The notes beneath the pieces are model-generated. The model was not told where the DNA came from, made no database searches, and saw only the letters and a program-made list of their open reading frames with translations. A DNA stretch of 59,960 nt from Coprinopsis marcescibilis (lineage: Eukaryota; Basidiomycota; Agaricomycetes; Agaricales; Psathyrellaceae): contig ML210318.1 in assembly GCA_004369085.1 (NCBI GenBank), positions 6,531-66,490 of the forward strand, written 5' to 3'. Positions 14,082-28,282 of this stretch are shown piece after piece. The position numbers and the translations under genes were made by a program. Position 1 is the stretch's first letter. The number at the start of each line of letters is the position of its first letter.

Positions 14082-15074
14082 TTAGATGGCCTTGCTCTTG
14101 ACGAGTTCTGAGTTCGTTGGTGGTTAGTATGGCAAAGGTTTACAAGTTTGAGCAAACATACGCTCGATCTCAGCAAGGGCGCTAGTGAGGACGTCTTGTT
14201 GAACCTTAGGTTCCTTCATGGAAGCAAGAACCTTGTCGATAACAACCTTGGTGAGTTCTGCCTGCTCGCTCTCCTTTGCTTGCTGCTCATAGCGGACCCA
14301 GCTGTCCAACACAGACTTGATCTCGACAGCGACGGCAACCTTCTGCTGTTGCACGAAAGTCTCGGACTCCAGCTTGGCGGTTTCCTAGAGCAAATGGTGA
14401 GAGATTTCCTGCTACAAATGAAGTGAACCGACCTTGGAGAGGGCGAAGAGACCCTCGGTGATCGAGACAACATCCTTCATTTGGCCAACCGAGTCAATTC
14501 TTTCCTTGACAGCGTTGGTGTGCTCAGCACGTGAAGAGTTCAAGATACCCTTGATCTTGTCAATTTGTGATTGCGCCCAGTTGCTGTAGGGCTCGCGGAG
14601 GACCTAAACGGAAGCAACGTCAGCATCAACATCACTCGCTGGTACCCAAGCTCTCATACTTTAGCAATGTAGGTGAACACGATGACGGAGGCAATGAGAA
14701 CGATAGACTCTTCGTTAACAACGTAGAGTTCCTGGGAAATAGCGGTGGCGGCAAGACCGGTTCCAAGGAGGGCGGTTCCAGTTTTCGTGATCAAGCCTGG
14801 TGACGAAGGCAACTTGTTGATGACTTGAGTAGCCTTCTCTTGAGGTGGAGTTGGGTTTGACGAGCTGGCCATCGTGCGACTGTAATTGCAACCAGTTAGA
14901 ACCCCAATAATCTCGACGGCCAGGAGCTCCACCTACGCGAGGAGGCTGGGGGTCCTGCTAGCCATGACTCGGGGGCGAGCTGAATGCAAAAGCTTAGAAA
15001 CGCGTTCCATGGCCGGAGGTATCTATTCCTGACTTACCCGCACGCAAAGCGTTCACTGCAATTCTCGAGGCCAT
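14082..15074 (-). CDS. ATP4: Mitochondrial F1Fo ATP synthase subunit 4 (subunit b, peripheral stalk)
   Basis: Subunit 4 (b) forms the peripheral stalk that holds the F1 head to the inner-membrane Fo sector. Six exons on the minus strand (15074-15038, 14979-14937, 14879-14660, 14603-14433, 14384-14162, 14107-14082) join to 239 residues. The N-terminus MASRIAVNALRA followed by Arg-rich ARPRVMASR is a mitochondrial presequence. A helical hairpin region follows (ISQELYVVNEESIVLIASVIVFTYIAK), then a long charged helix: KIKGILNSSRAEHTNAVKER, VGQMKDVVSITEGLFALSK, ETAKLESETFVQQQKVAVA and YEQQAKESEQAELTKVVIDK. The C-terminus is QLVKSKAI. All of this matches the family in order and length. The first two exons are only 37 and 43 nt, and the presequence is spread over three exons. 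Confidence 0.95.
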
Positions 15075-18000
15075 CGTGGTCGTCGTTGTTAATGTCGAGG
15101 GGGTCGAGGGGGATGGACAGCCAGCTGGTTGGAAGAAATATACCGTGGGAACCATTCGCCCGACTTTCCACGAAGGCACGTACTCGGGTTAGGGTTACGC
15201 GAACCCCAGCCATCACCACCATCATCCCTTCCCCTGGCTGACTGCCAGACCTGCAAAGCAACTTGAATTCCACCACGCATCGAGCGGCCGTCTTTACGAA
15301 TGTTATTGATTGACCTACTATGCCTCTTTCCCGACAATCTGCGGCGACATTCTTTATCTGGAACGATATCGTTCGAAGAAATCGAGTGGCCTGGAAGATT
15401 TTCGACGCCCTTCAACATTCAAAAATTTACCTGGATTGCGGTGTTGCACCCTAGGCCACTAGCTCACTGTTTGCAAAATACTTAGTCTGGTCCTCGCTCT
15501 GCACGGGATTACACTATAGGCGACTCGAGGAATCTTAGCGGCCTTGTTTATGATACCATTGTACGGCCTAGATGCTCGCCTACCTTGTGCCCCAACTCGG
15601 GGTGATCCCAGGAATCCAACTAAAACTCATCAACGAAGGTGGAATCTTGTCGAGACTCTTTGACTTGAACGTCTTATCTAGCTGTCAAGGCTTGCGAGGC
15701 CGCCCCTTATCTTACCACACCTGCTGATAAGTCAGGGTCCAGGTTCATCGCAACTAATGGATCTCGGCCGAAAGACTGAAAATGCGAGGTTATGTGTTTT
15801 CCACAAGCAATTCCTCGGGCTCCTCTCTGATAGTTTACGTTCTAGCAGTTGCATGGCGATCGAGTGCTGTTGGCAAATTTCCGCTCCAGGATCCACAACT
15901 CGACTTGTTGCCAGAGGATGTAGCAACAGTCAAAGTTTTTGCCATCAAGCTGCATTCTCAAAAACCATGGCGGTAAGAAACTGAACCCCAGTTCATCTCC
16001 GAAGATATCTTCTCTGCCCTGAGCCGTTTTGCCTCGCCGATCAACCTACGGTGAACTACCGTGCATTCATGGATCACGAACCTCTAGAACCTGGACTTGC
16101 CTGGGCGTATTGACCGCACCGAGGTCGACGGGACCGATGCATTTGTAACAAACAACCTTAACATTTAGCTCAGCCCAAGTACTTCCACATTTGCGGGCGC
16201 AAGTTAGGTCAGTATATTCAAATTCCAATGACTAACCGTTCTGTATATCTGTCTTTTAGTTTGGAACTCTTCGAAACGTCCCTCCGGAATTAACATACCT
16301 TCGTTCTTCCTAATGTGCATGGAAGTATCCAATGCACCCCCGTAGTTGGCCTTTCAATTCCCTTGGCTGCTCAATCTGGGGATTGCCCGGAATATTCAGA
16401 ACACTTGGGATGTTTCTAGCATGAGACACGCACGTGCTCGGTTAACACCGTCCCTACCCCAGATGTGCGAAATTCCTCCGTTTCACTGGTGGACCATCGG
16501 AACACGGGAGACGATTCTTAATGCTCCAAGGTAACGTACATACGGTTATCTTAAGGTTATTTTGACCGTTTCTCCGCAGGTACTTGTGACTATGACTCCA
16601 ATATTCGCACCTCCCTTACGTACTTTCTGTGAATCGGCTTACCGAAAGCTGGCTTGCATCTGTGCCATATGGAGCCAGCGCAGTGTCGCGGTTCTGTCGT
16701 GAGCGTGAGTTCCTCGTGTTAGAGTGTTGACTCGAACAATGGCAGTTACTCATATCAAGCTCAGGATATACATCTCCATGTTAACAATCCGTCGCCTCCA
16801 AGGCAACCAACCGCAAAATCGTCTATACGGAAACAAAATCTCACCGATCACTTGAGTAGACCAAAATGGGAGCGGACGAAGTATTTAATAAACGTACTCA
16901 TCACTGTCGGACCAGATATTGAATATGGGTTTGGATTGCAGTGGCCAAACTTCACGTGGGAATCAAGAAGCTGCGCTGACGTTAAACTCCAGGTCGTCGC
17001 TTCGACGTTTCCATCCATTGCGAGCCTCGTGTTCATTTGCTGTTGCCCGTGAGTATTTCTTTAAGCCTTTTGAATTTGTGTCGGACTTCAATGTCATTTA
17101 CGAAGTCCTTCCCTGAAGATCCCGGCGCTTTCGGATTTTTCAGGCCCTGCCAATTGCAAGTTCAATGGCTTCTTATTGACATGGGACTTCTTTCAGCCTT
17201 CTCTGCAGCTTTGACGCGGGTCCACGATATTTTGGATTTCCTTTTCGGGCTCCTGGGTGTGGATGCTTGTCCCCAAAGAAATCGTACGTTCAGGCTCATT
17301 CTCATTTCTACTGTCCTATCGGAACATCTATCGGAAAGGTGCGCTGGTTCGTTCTCATCTACACCGCACGGTATGTGCAGGTGTTGCACACGGTTCATGG
17401 AATTCAATTGCATTCCCAAGTTCCAACATTTATCCCCAGATTGCTTACACAAATGAGGGCTTGAAGCGCAGCATGGTAAAGCAAAGCTCCAAGGATTATT
17501 CATCTCTTCGCTTTTTATGGGTACTTAGCCACTCTCCTTTGTAGTGTCCAAGTAAAGCTTGGGTCTTCTACCTTCTTCGACGGTTTCTTGAAGCAAACGA
17601 TCGACACTAAAGCCACCACCGTGTCCAATGGAATTTCCAATGAAGTTCAACGTAAGCCAACATGCGTACGAGGCATATACAAGTCTATTCAATCCCGATT
17701 ACTGTCGTTGAAAACTGCTAACGGTGGAAACGTTCCGCACGAGGCTCGCTCGTTCCCCATTTTCGGTAACTATTTTGTTCACCAACTAACGGCAGGGATT
17801 GGTTGGTCCCGCCAACTGGGGTACGCATGAGAATGCGTCAAATAGCGTCACCTCTCGCTTCCCTTTTCAAAAAGCTATAAGTCGTGACGATTTAACGGTA
17901 CCATTTAATAATACAGACATTTTCCCAAACTCGGTCAACTATTGGGTAGCATGTCTGGATGGAGGCTTTATAACTGTCAACACGGGAAGAAGTGTGTGTA

Positions 18001-21000
18001 TTTTGGTCCACTATATTTTGGGGTGCGTGCTACGAGTGTCCCAAAGAAGAAGTGCGATATCAGATGAACTGACTTCTCATTCTGTATTTATTGTCTTTTT
18101 TAGTGAAGACGTCGGTCAGGACGACAAACTCAAGGGCAGCTGACCATTTCGCGGTTCGAGGTATTTCTCATATTTTAGTCTTGAAATCAGAACTATCTCT
18201 AGAGAAGCGTGCAGGATTCATTTCTCGGATTCCTCAATTATGGAAAATCTTCGAATGTTGAATTTTGGTAAATATGTGCGACTGGTAGCGAGGTCTGAGA
18301 ACGCCTGAAGGGTATGACGAAGCTATAACCTTGCTTCTGGCATTTCCAACTTGAATCGGTCCTCGGTAACTTGGTCACTGTCACCAGCGTGACAAGGGGT
18401 AGAGCCCAAGACTTTTCATCTTCAGTAGCGCCCAGGAGGGCCAGACGCTTGACCTAGCGATTACCGCTACTTCTGGTCGTCTACGGATAGAAAACGCCGT
18501 CTCTTCAAGTTTCTAAGCCGGGGACATGCTCAAAGCATACCAAAAGCTTCGTGGTGTTCTCATAATACTAATTGGGACGATATAATTGATCTTGCCAGGT
18601 TTGGAGAATAGAAGGACGGAGCCCCATCACACCACTGAATGATTGGTCGTATTCCTCCCAAGGTGCCTTACATAGCGCGACCTCGTGATAGCTCCAGCCG
18701 AAAGGAACTATCGGAAGCAGCTCTTTCGACAATTTCCCATGCTTCACGGTGTCCAAAACGACGTTGATCCGGAGGAAGTTCACGACCCGTTCCCATCCCA
18801 TTCCCATTTGCCTCTCTGCGCCCGAAAGGCGGAGAAGAACATCGAAACATAAAGGTTTATTTTCACAGCTCTTTCAGGATTGCGGCTCGATGGAGGAGTG
18901 AATAGGAGTTTTGGGCAAGTCGGATTTGTGTTATCGACGGCTCTTACAATCAGGTATCGTTCAGCGTGAAGCAATGCTACTTTAAGGTCACCACATGTAC
19001 AGTTGAAATCTTAACTGCAATTATGTACGTCTGAATCATCGATGGGGTACGATATTGATGATCGCGCAGCAAAACTGATACTTCCGCTTTCATTGCCGGG
19101 ACGGGCGCCGTCAGGTCGGTAAAGGGTATGAGAGTTCAATGGTTCAGGACTTCTCCGCTTCTTGCCCACTCTCAGCCAGCACTTGGTCTAAGTAAGCCCA
19201 AGCAGCACCGGTTCCGATGGGGCAGGAATACATAGCCAAGCCATTACTCGACTCAAGGGGTCGGGTTCGGGGGTTTCCCACATTCAGTTCCCAGCATTCT
19301 TCTTGTGTTCTTCCCATGACATCTCGTCATTGTCATCGACGCTCGTCTGGATAAGGAAATCTGCTATAGAGAGACCCAGTCCACGGGTTCAAAATGGGCG
19401 ATATATATTGTTCCGATTTAATCCAAGGAACCAGAAGGCGCGGTAGTTCTCAAACTGAATTCAATTCGAGTTCTTTCTTACTGCTGACCCTTTCTCAAGT
19501 GGGACCAGAATAATTTGGAACAGTGTCTGATTAGGACTTGAAGAGCGGGGAAAGTATGAATAATCGAGGTGACGATAGCTAAAACGACAGTCAATTCAAT
19601 CTTGAGTGTGCATCGAATTCTATCCCGGCGCTTCTTTTACGCTCTCGTTAGGACGGGCTGGGTTTCAGGTCGTCGTCATTTGCGACGTTATTGTCTTGTC
19701 TCTAACTCCCAAAGCATGGTTCCGCTCTTTCTAGATGTCTGGCTGCCTATTGACGATCAATTCATTTCACAACTCGAGCCGAGCATCCCCTGCTAGTTAG
19801 AAACCCGCCTACCACTTCTTAGTGTTTCTGACGGACGACTTGAAATGTTCCTCGGAATCGTGGCTTGCTCCATTATGTTTCCACGAGACCAAGGAATTCA
19901 GAACTTTCTCGACCTTCTCAAAGGTCGACATACTAAATTCTTAGGATTTCTTGCAGGCCATTCCTGGATGAACATAGGATTCAATTTCCTTTTTCTCTTC
20001 GTATGACCTTTTTCAAAAAATGTCCAAAATTTACGACCTTCTGTTCAGAGAGGTCAAAGATTCTTTCGAAGGAGATCTTCCTTTTCCCGTGTGAGCTCAT
20101 ACATACATATGCGTAGCTGTACCTATCGCATGTGCCAAAGATAGATAAGATTCCTAAGCGCTCTTGAAAAGCCTGAGACTCCCTGTAGCCCTGGTTGTCA
20201 AGTCATTTTCGTATGGATGTTGCCCTTCCTTACGTACTCTCGCGGGTTTTTCTCCAATGTATCTGCCATGCAGAGTGACAGACAGACATTGCGGACATGA
20301 CAATTAAATGCATGACGTTTTCAGGTCAAGAGCCTGGCGAAAGACACGAACTGTCTCGCGGAGTCGGATTTGGGGCGCTATGGTTCCGCGGCGCTCCCTC
20401 CAGTCTCTCAGGTTCATTGACTGGCTCATGTGTCCGACATAGATGGCCGAGCTGAAAAGGGCAAATTTGGGTTGTGGCAGGACGTGGACCTGGGAGTGGA
20501 GTCGGCTTCTGCCCCATTGAAATAAAGTATTTTCTCATGTTCACGCTGCCGGTGCGGCAGGCGAAAAGTTGTTTGAATTGGTACTTTGGATGTTATCATG
20601 GCATGCATGTCAGGGTCCAGCATGGGTGAAATACTCTGCTAGATTAGCATCGACCTTGTGCGTACCCTTTACCCCACAGGACTTCCTAGGGTGCCCCCAG
20701 ACATGGGTATCATCGTTTCAGTCGGAGTACGGGAATTCCCGTGCGATGTACGGCGATGTACGTCGGCAGCAATAGCGCTCCTGGGACCAGCTAATTGGAA
20801 CCAGAAACTTGAAGATGTCCAATTGAACGCATGCTACAGGCTTGTACAATCCGATCTCAATTATGAACGCTTATTACTGACGAGAATGGGTTACAGCAAG
20901 GCAGCTGATGGTATTCATTCCGGGCATTTAGATGAATAGTGTTTCGAATGATTCTGTGTAGGATAAGGAAGGAGCGACGAGGGTTTCTCTTCTGCCGTCT

Positions 21001-24000
21001 GATTTGCACTCTATCTGTATCTACGCAGTACATACATTCGCCCTGACTCGGGTGTATTCTAGCTGAATGGCGCACGAACGACTGTCTGATTAGATTAGCG
21101 GACGAAGTTAAGCGGTGATGCTCCTTTCAATTCCTCTGCAATTGATTCGATTCAATTCAATCGTCGCAGCCACGGAACAGAATCTCCAGCCTATCAAGTG
21201 AGCCTTTTAATTAAGCTGGCGCTTGGGTTCGATCAAGCTACCCTAAAACGATGAGAGTAGTCAAGGACCTCCTGTCGCCACCGTTGAAATTTAATCTTAA
21301 ACACACAGAATCAACATCAAGTACATACGGTGACCAAACGGCTCATCGCCGTTAACGCATAACGTCACCGTCTAGCACCATGTGAACATCCCGCCCTATT
21401 TCGGGTCACTCATCCGACACTGTTACCCACCACTCACTTAAGCATTTTATTTCCATGGGCCACCTACACATGGCTCGATTCCGCTCATTTACGTTCCCCA
21501 GGGGCCAGGGTATACGATTTCGCTCGAAAAGGAACTGCCTTGATAAGACCGTTAGGAAGAGTTCCGGTTGACTGGGGTTTTAGGATTTTTGGGATGGACA
21601 TGTGGTTACTTACTTAGTCTGGGACTGGATTAGCAGAGGATTTCGAATTGAATTGGTCTCCCTGTGAGCAATAACGTACAGACACGGGGGGTTCGGGCGG
21701 CACGCTCCGCAGTCTCTTGTCTGCCTAACCATATTTGGGAGGGTTGAAATTGAGAAATTTGAGAATTTGGCTCAAAAGTTGCTTGTGGGACTTGACACTT
21801 GCAGGAACCGAGCATTACATTGGCTGAGGACCCTGACTGTGTCCTGTCGCTCCAATTGGGCGTGAGGGGACAGCCAATTTTGAGCTGAGACTCAAAGTTG
21901 CGTAGTTGGATTACATAGTGGCAAGACAGATTCGGTATGCACAGAGACGGGCGTTCTCGCGCCCGTCCAACCTTTCAAACCCATCAACAATATCATTGCC
22001 AAATTGAGCGGGCTCAACTGAATAGGGAAAGGACCTGGGGCTCAGCGCAGGAGGTCGCTAAAACAAGTGCCGGAGCACGCCAACTTGCATATCAGCATGA
22101 TGCCACTCCCTGGAGAAATTTGAACACCGGAGCAGTTTAGCATCGATGAGACAGACGCAGATAGCATCATGCACTGTGCATCCAGCCAGCCCCCTCCATT
22201 ACGTTTGAGATTCTGCATAAAGCAATCCGAGAACAGCGTGGCTTTGCGAAAAGGGATGGAGAGACGTCTTGCAGGTGATGTAGGTAGTACGGCGACCAAG
22301 GGTCCCAGACGCCAGACGTGTGCTGTAAAATTGGGCGCTATCGAATTCGAGCTGACAGAATTAGAATTTCGAATCGCGGAACATGGAATGAGAAAAAAAA
22401 ACCAGGGCTCCAGGCTTGTCATCGGATGCCAATGCCAAAAGAGTGTCATGCCGTTCTTGGCAAGTCTCGCGGAAGGAATTGGCAAGCAGGCGAAGCTTGA
22501 ATGCTAAAAAAGAAGTGTTTCCGTCGTGCGTGCGGGGAAAATAGGTGTGTCGAATGTTCCCCCGCGTTCCAGGAAGGCTTCGTGGTCTTCCGGACGAGAG
22601 CTGATGGTGGAGGTATGTGAACAGACTTTTGAGAGTGAGAGTGCTCCCCGAGAGGCTGCTAACATCGAGATAAGCGAGATCTATATGATCCTGTCCAAAG
22701 TGGACGCTCCCGTTAGTAGAGAATCCTATTAATCCTTTGAATCCCGTCTTTCGGTAATCGGCACGCACACAAGGGTTATTTTGGCTCTAAAGTTACCCTA
22801 GTATAGAATCAGTCGGTGAGTAACTTACATACCCAAGCCGTGTTGTCGCGGCGGCGGCCAAAAGTCAACAAGTCAACGATTGACTCACAAGTTAGATGGG
22901 CGCTCTGAATGGGCCAAAAGGCCGGTAAATGTCCGAACCCCATCTTACGATAAAATGTTGATAAAAGGCAAGTAAAATGACAATGACTCCAGTTTGTCGA
23001 CAATAAGCCTTCCGCGCACATGATGTGGTGGCAAGAGATGTAATAATGAACATGTCCGCAATCAACAGGGGAGCAAAGCTTGAGTGGCAGGCATTATTAG
23101 GTTGTTGTACTATGACACGGAGAACCCCGAAGGATAATATTAAACCCCGGAATGAATGTGACTGCCTGAGTCGGCGTTCATATCATATATGATAGTAGAT
23201 CGCCCAGCTGACACTGCTATCTCTGCAGTACCAGCTGGAGGCTTGGGCGCTCACGCCTGCATTCAAAGAAAGCCTACACTGCCAAGCTATCTAACTGATC
23301 TTACCCTCTCAGCATACCTGTCTAAAGCTAAAATATGTATAACCCACCAAATCGAGGTGAACATCCACCTCAGTTTCGGCGATCCAGCTTTTAGCTCCTC
23401 ATATCTCGGACATACGGTACGAAGACATCTGGCCTGACACGCCACATCGCGAGAGGGTGGTTATTTTGGGAAGATGGGTGGATTGACTGCACGATATGCG
23501 TGATGCGATGATGGTATGGGTGGGCTTCGGGACCTGGGTAGAACTTGCTTGTTGTGTGGCTGACTCTGGTCGAGACTCGCTGATGTTGCGCCTACTTACC
23601 GTCATCATGTTAATGTCATGGATGCAGGAGGCAGCAGAAGGTGCATGTACATGGTTATTGTGGTCGGGAGCTTATCGGGGAGCTATAGCGATGCTTCGAT
23701 GGTTGTGGATGCTGTCAGCGAAGTGAAGACAGGTTATGATCTGATTGATCAAGCGCTCGAACAGACAGACACTTAGTCGCTCTGAATCGCCGCGCGATCG
23801 TGGCTGGAGCAGTCGGGCACAAAAGGGTAGGCCTGATCACTCCGCCTCGAACCCGAAGCAAGTCCCCAAAAGCTTGCTTAGTCCCCTGATTCAACGGATG
23901 TGATGGCCATGATGTATGTGATATCCCTAACACAACGTTAAGATTTGCGACGTGCTCTATCATTTGGACCTGATTCGCAGGCGCTGCTACTAAGACTCAA

Positions 24001-27000
24001 AGTTCGACATTTTTGAAACCGGACAGAAGAGTGGCCTTGCGGGAGATTGAGATGCAACTTGGAGGCGTGTGCGGTGCTCGGTGCAACGGGCACTGGTTTG
24101 AACTTTGTGCTTATGATTATGATTATTACACCACTGCGATCATACTACCGTTGACTTGGCCTCACAGTCGGAGGATAGATAGTGGAAGAAGTGTTTGTGT
24201 TTTACCATTAAGGGATAAGAGGTGATAGCGTGATTAGCCTGGTCCCGCACTCTGAGTAAGTAGCCTTCGGGGAGCTCGGGATGGATATGATGCAATGCGA
24301 TTGCGATCTTTGGTGGTAACTGGAGGCTTGACGGTCCCGCTGATGATGGCATATTATCTTTCCAAACATGATGATATTCTGAATTCAGTCTTCAGTTAGA
24401 TCCAAATGAATGGGATATCTCGTTAGGATTCAACTGAATTGGATTAGCTCTTGACTAGTAGTCTTAGTGGGGATCTAACAGCACCTACTTGGGCGGTCTC
24501 GGTGATGTAACAGCCTGACGCCCAAACTCAACCTACGCTACTACACCCCCTCCTCGCTAATAATAGGTGCTCCAGCCTGTCCATATCTCTGGCTACTTAC
24601 TAGATACCATCCTCTTCTCATTTCAGGCAAACTCTGAGCTCATATCTGTCGGTATCCAAGACCCATCTTACGATGCACGGATAGATCATATCAGCTTCTC
24701 CAGCACTTGCACTCTACAAGCCCAAACGGGACTCTGAGCCTGCCTGATCATAGCGCTGAGAGCGGTAGTGAGAATACTACTGCTACGGTTAGCGCCGGTG
24801 TGGGCAGCAACAAGTTCCACGACGCTGTTGTTGCACGAAAGGACGTCTTTAAGGGGACGGAGAAGCTCGCGTTGGAGTTGGCACCCCCCGGTGGGTGGTG
24901 TTTCGACTGCCGTTCGTAATAGTAATACTGAGTTGGGGGGTGGGGCTCCCAGGCCGCGGTGCGTCGTTGGTTGGCGTAGGCGGTTGTGATCCACCCAAGA
25001 CGGAGCTAAGCTGCGGCTCGCCCCCAGGTCCCTGCATCAGCGGGGGTCGGGTTGGAGGCGTGATGGTGTACTATGCCAAGGTTCAGCGCTTTGTGCTTGC
25101 GATGGATCTCTCTGACTCGAGGTTTAGGGCAAATGTTCCGTTTAGAGATGAGAGATCATTGGTTTTTGTGGGTATCTTTGGCTCGGATCTGCAGGTTGGT
25201 GGCGCCACCATCTAGATCATTGCTGCTGGGTGGGTTGGGTGTCATGGGGTTGTAAGTAGCTTGTAAGGAGGTGCTGGTGGTAGTACCTAAACCTAAACCA
25301 CTTGTTTACCTATTTTCCTGTTGGGATTCTAGGGTTCTTGCGTAGTAAAGAGAGAGCCTAGTGTGAGGCTCTGGGCTTGGGGTATGGTGGGGTGAATATT
25401 CTTTGGACGCTGGCTGTTGTGCAGCATAGATCGTACAAGGTGGATGGACCTCCCAACGGTGGTATCCTGCACGACGACGACGACCAAGGGTCTGGATCAA
25501 GTTTGTGCACACCGTGGAGGAACATAGCGTCGCTACAAACCTGGCCTCCGCACACCTCCGTCGACGTCATAGAGCAACGATGGGATTGCTGGTATATCAA
25601 TATTCTCATGATCAATCATGCATCATGCTCTCAGATACGCACACGGTACGCGGCATTCATCGGGACTGTCTACGGCAGGATTTCATTATGGAGATTGGTA
25701 CCTGAAGTAGAACGCGATGATGGAGTCAAGAGGTGCGATATCTACTTAGACAGATTATGTACGTAACCTGCTGTGAGCTGCTAACGCGTTCTTCAACATC
25801 AACTCCACTCTGGCTGCGGTCACATTGTACATTACACTGGACTGACTCGTTCCTAGTTCCTGACACCCGCTCGCCCTGCATAAGGCACCCGATAACTGGG
25901 AACATGGACGCGGGCTTTAAGTATTCGGGTGCCCAGACAAGCTGTTAAATCGCCGCGTCTCCAGCGCGACAGTCGTCGCGCATGTCCAAATGGTATATAT
26001 TACTATGTAACCAACGCGCGAGGGGGAGAACTTTAGGATGTGGGACTCTTGCAGGTAGGACGGTCGTTAGGCGGTTGGACGAGCGTGGGTGAGCGGTCGC
26101 CGACGTTTGCAATCTCGCGCGGAGAATTGACTCACATATTCTTATTCATGTGCATACTTACTTACGAAGGCGAGCCTTTGGGCCCCGTCATTAGCACACA
26201 CCGGTACCCAAATAAGTAAACAGCTGTCAGCCATTACATTCGGTCGTTCTCGTAGTGTGTCCAATGGAAACGGCCGTCGTCATCCTCCAAAGGTGGAACC
26301 CCAGTCGCGGGACGGCGTTCTGTATAGATTATTTGCGGTTTCTTTCGAGTTACTTGATATGTTATTTGGGTTATAGTGTTGATTGGCAACGTTCGTATGC
26401 CGGCACTGGGAGGTGGTGTGCAGTTGGACGGTCCAAGTAAGTAGCTACTACATATGTAAGGACTGTGGTTACCAAGTTCTCCCCCTCTAGGCTGAACGGT
26501 TTTGGGTGCGGACGTTATGATGATGAGGAACTCGGCCTGAAGTGGTATCTTACCCAGATGTCGTTGTCGGATGTGTCAAGGCAAGTTGCAACTGGTATAG
26601 TGATCATGTCCTGTCTTGATCTGTTTAAGCACGCCGTCTTCCGCGTGTGGATCACCAGATAGTTATTATCGTCACAGGTAATCCGGAGTAACGTCGGGGT
26701 GTGGTGGGTGTGTGGGACTGGCGCGGATGGGTTTAGCGCTGGTGCATTGGTGCCAAGTGAGCGTTGGGCGCTCAGGCGCCGGGCCTTTGGTGAAAAGTTG
26801 CGGCGGCGGCGCTTGCGTTGAAATGCGACGTGTGCTCGGACAATTCGGAAAGTTTTTGATAGTATGTGCGGTGTTGACGCGAGCGCTTAGTGTTTATTGC
26901 ACCCCTCCGTCTCGTCGTCGCCAAGGCTTCGATGTTCAAGCGAGGCCGCGGTGGGATGTGGGAGGTTGGAGAATGGGTCTTGTGGCGGCCGAAGTTAAAG

Positions 27001-28219
27001 GTTAATTCATTTAAGACAGTCAGGTACATAGGATAAGGTTTGTTTAGTTGTGGGTACGCTATGTACGGGAGACTTGGCGGCAAAGGGTCGGTGGAGACTG
27101 CGAACTTGGGCCTGTCGTGAGCCGGGGTCGACGTCGGTGAGGGAGCTGTAGTATCCTGGTAGCTCCCGGAGGCGGAGAGTACAAGGTAGTTATGCGCCGT
27201 TATGCGGGCGACGCGAGTGGCTTGCGGTGGTTGTGCATGGTCTCGGTCGTTATGGATTTTAGCCTTTAGGAGTGTGTGCAGGGGGTGAGGGGCGTTGGGT
27301 TTAAGCCGAGTCGGCGAAGGTTGTGGTGGGAGCTGTTTATAACTAGGAAGAAGATTCGAGCATCGGGAGGCTGTAGTTGTTATGTTCGGTTGTCGGTGTA
27401 CTGAGTCGACCTCGGAGCGGAGATGGATGGATGAACGGGTATGTGATGGACTATGTATGTACCTGACGGAGTCTGTGCATTGGCAGCGATTGCTGACCCG
27501 TTGGCCTGCGGTATTCTAAATGTCGGGCCTTTGGCGGCATCGGAGAAATCCTATCACTGCAAAGGGGTCGGTATAATATTATATATGCAATCAAAGGAAG
27601 TGGTTAGATAGTCGCGATTGAAACTCTGGATGAGAAGAAGACGCCCCAGTTTTTCGAGGGTGGAAGACAAGTGGTGGTTAATGCCGGATCAGTGTGGGTG
27701 GATATGTCAAATGTCATGGGAGGGTGCTTCTGCTCGCAAAGACGCGAAGAGGGCGAGGAGAAGTTGGCTGGGATGGGAAGGTTGTGGTGGTGTATGGCTA
27801 ATGAAAAGGGAAGAGGAAGCAGCGTCGTATATTGGTGCGGACTCGAGGTTGTGACATTGGATAAAGTTCCGGATGTGTTCCACAGAAGGTGGGTTTCGAA
27901 AGAAAAGTTCTCTGATCGTTTGGACTCGCAGAGGTGGAGAAGGACGTTGGGATCGGCATGTCGATTATTGAAGTATTATCTAGGGTGGAAGAGGGATTGT
28001 GTGCGCTGTGATCGGTGGCCAGGAAAGGATAATCTGAAGGAGAATAATAAAGGGTGGGATTCTGTGGGATTCCTGGCCGGCGGCGATGGGGGAGGATATT
28101 TTGTGGAAAGTGGTCCGGATTCGGACAGGGAATCTTTTGAGATCTGAGATCTGGGATCTGGGTTGAAAAAGGCGTGTGGTGTGTTCTTTGGAGGACGTTC
28201 CTGCTGTGTGTCGACGTCG
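15075..28219. other. 13-kb gene-poor region with probable gene relics
   Basis: I find no intact gene here. From about 15.7 to 18.2 kb the plus strand has short open stretches separated by stops that look like an eroded spliced gene: for instance VKVFAIKLHSQKPW near 15.93-15.97 kb, LDLPGRIDRTEVDG near 16.1 kb and FPNSVNYWVACLDGGF near 17.93 kb. I cannot name the family. From 18.5 to 26 kb only short frames without recognisable content remain (18568-18807 minus, 20658-20939 plus, 22042-22768 on both strands). From 26.2 to 28.2 kb the plus strand is G-rich and probably includes promoter and leader of the heat-shock-factor gene. No reverse transcriptase, transposase or integrase motif was seen, and no clear terminal repeats. 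Confidence 0.45.
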
Positions 28220-28225
28220 TATAAA
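28220..28225 (+). promoter_or_regulatory. Candidate TATA box of the HSF-type gene
   Basis: TATAAA lies about 60 nt upstream of the ATG at 28283. It supports that ATG over earlier non-ATG codons in the same open frame. Evidence is sequence and position only. Confidence 0.35.
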
Positions 28226-28282
28226 GCTGGGTGCAGAAATCGAGGGGAATGCACCATTGAATCGCCTGGCTGCGAACTGATC

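Noticed and set aside
21222..21246. GGGTTCGAT flanked by short complementary arms as a tRNA T-arm
   Set aside because: Loop has the wrong length and no acceptor, D or anticodon arm can be built around it. No other tRNA was found.
22042..22768. Overlapping frames of 112-147 codons on both strands
   Set aside because: Opposite and competing frames with no recognisable content; likely chance.
25284..25300. CCTAAACCTAAACC as a telomere-like tract
   Set aside because: Only two imperfect units; basidiomycete telomere repeat is CCCTAA.
27671..28147. 158-codon plus-strand frame upstream of the HSF gene
   Set aside because: G-rich composition explains the lack of stops; content unlike any protein I know.
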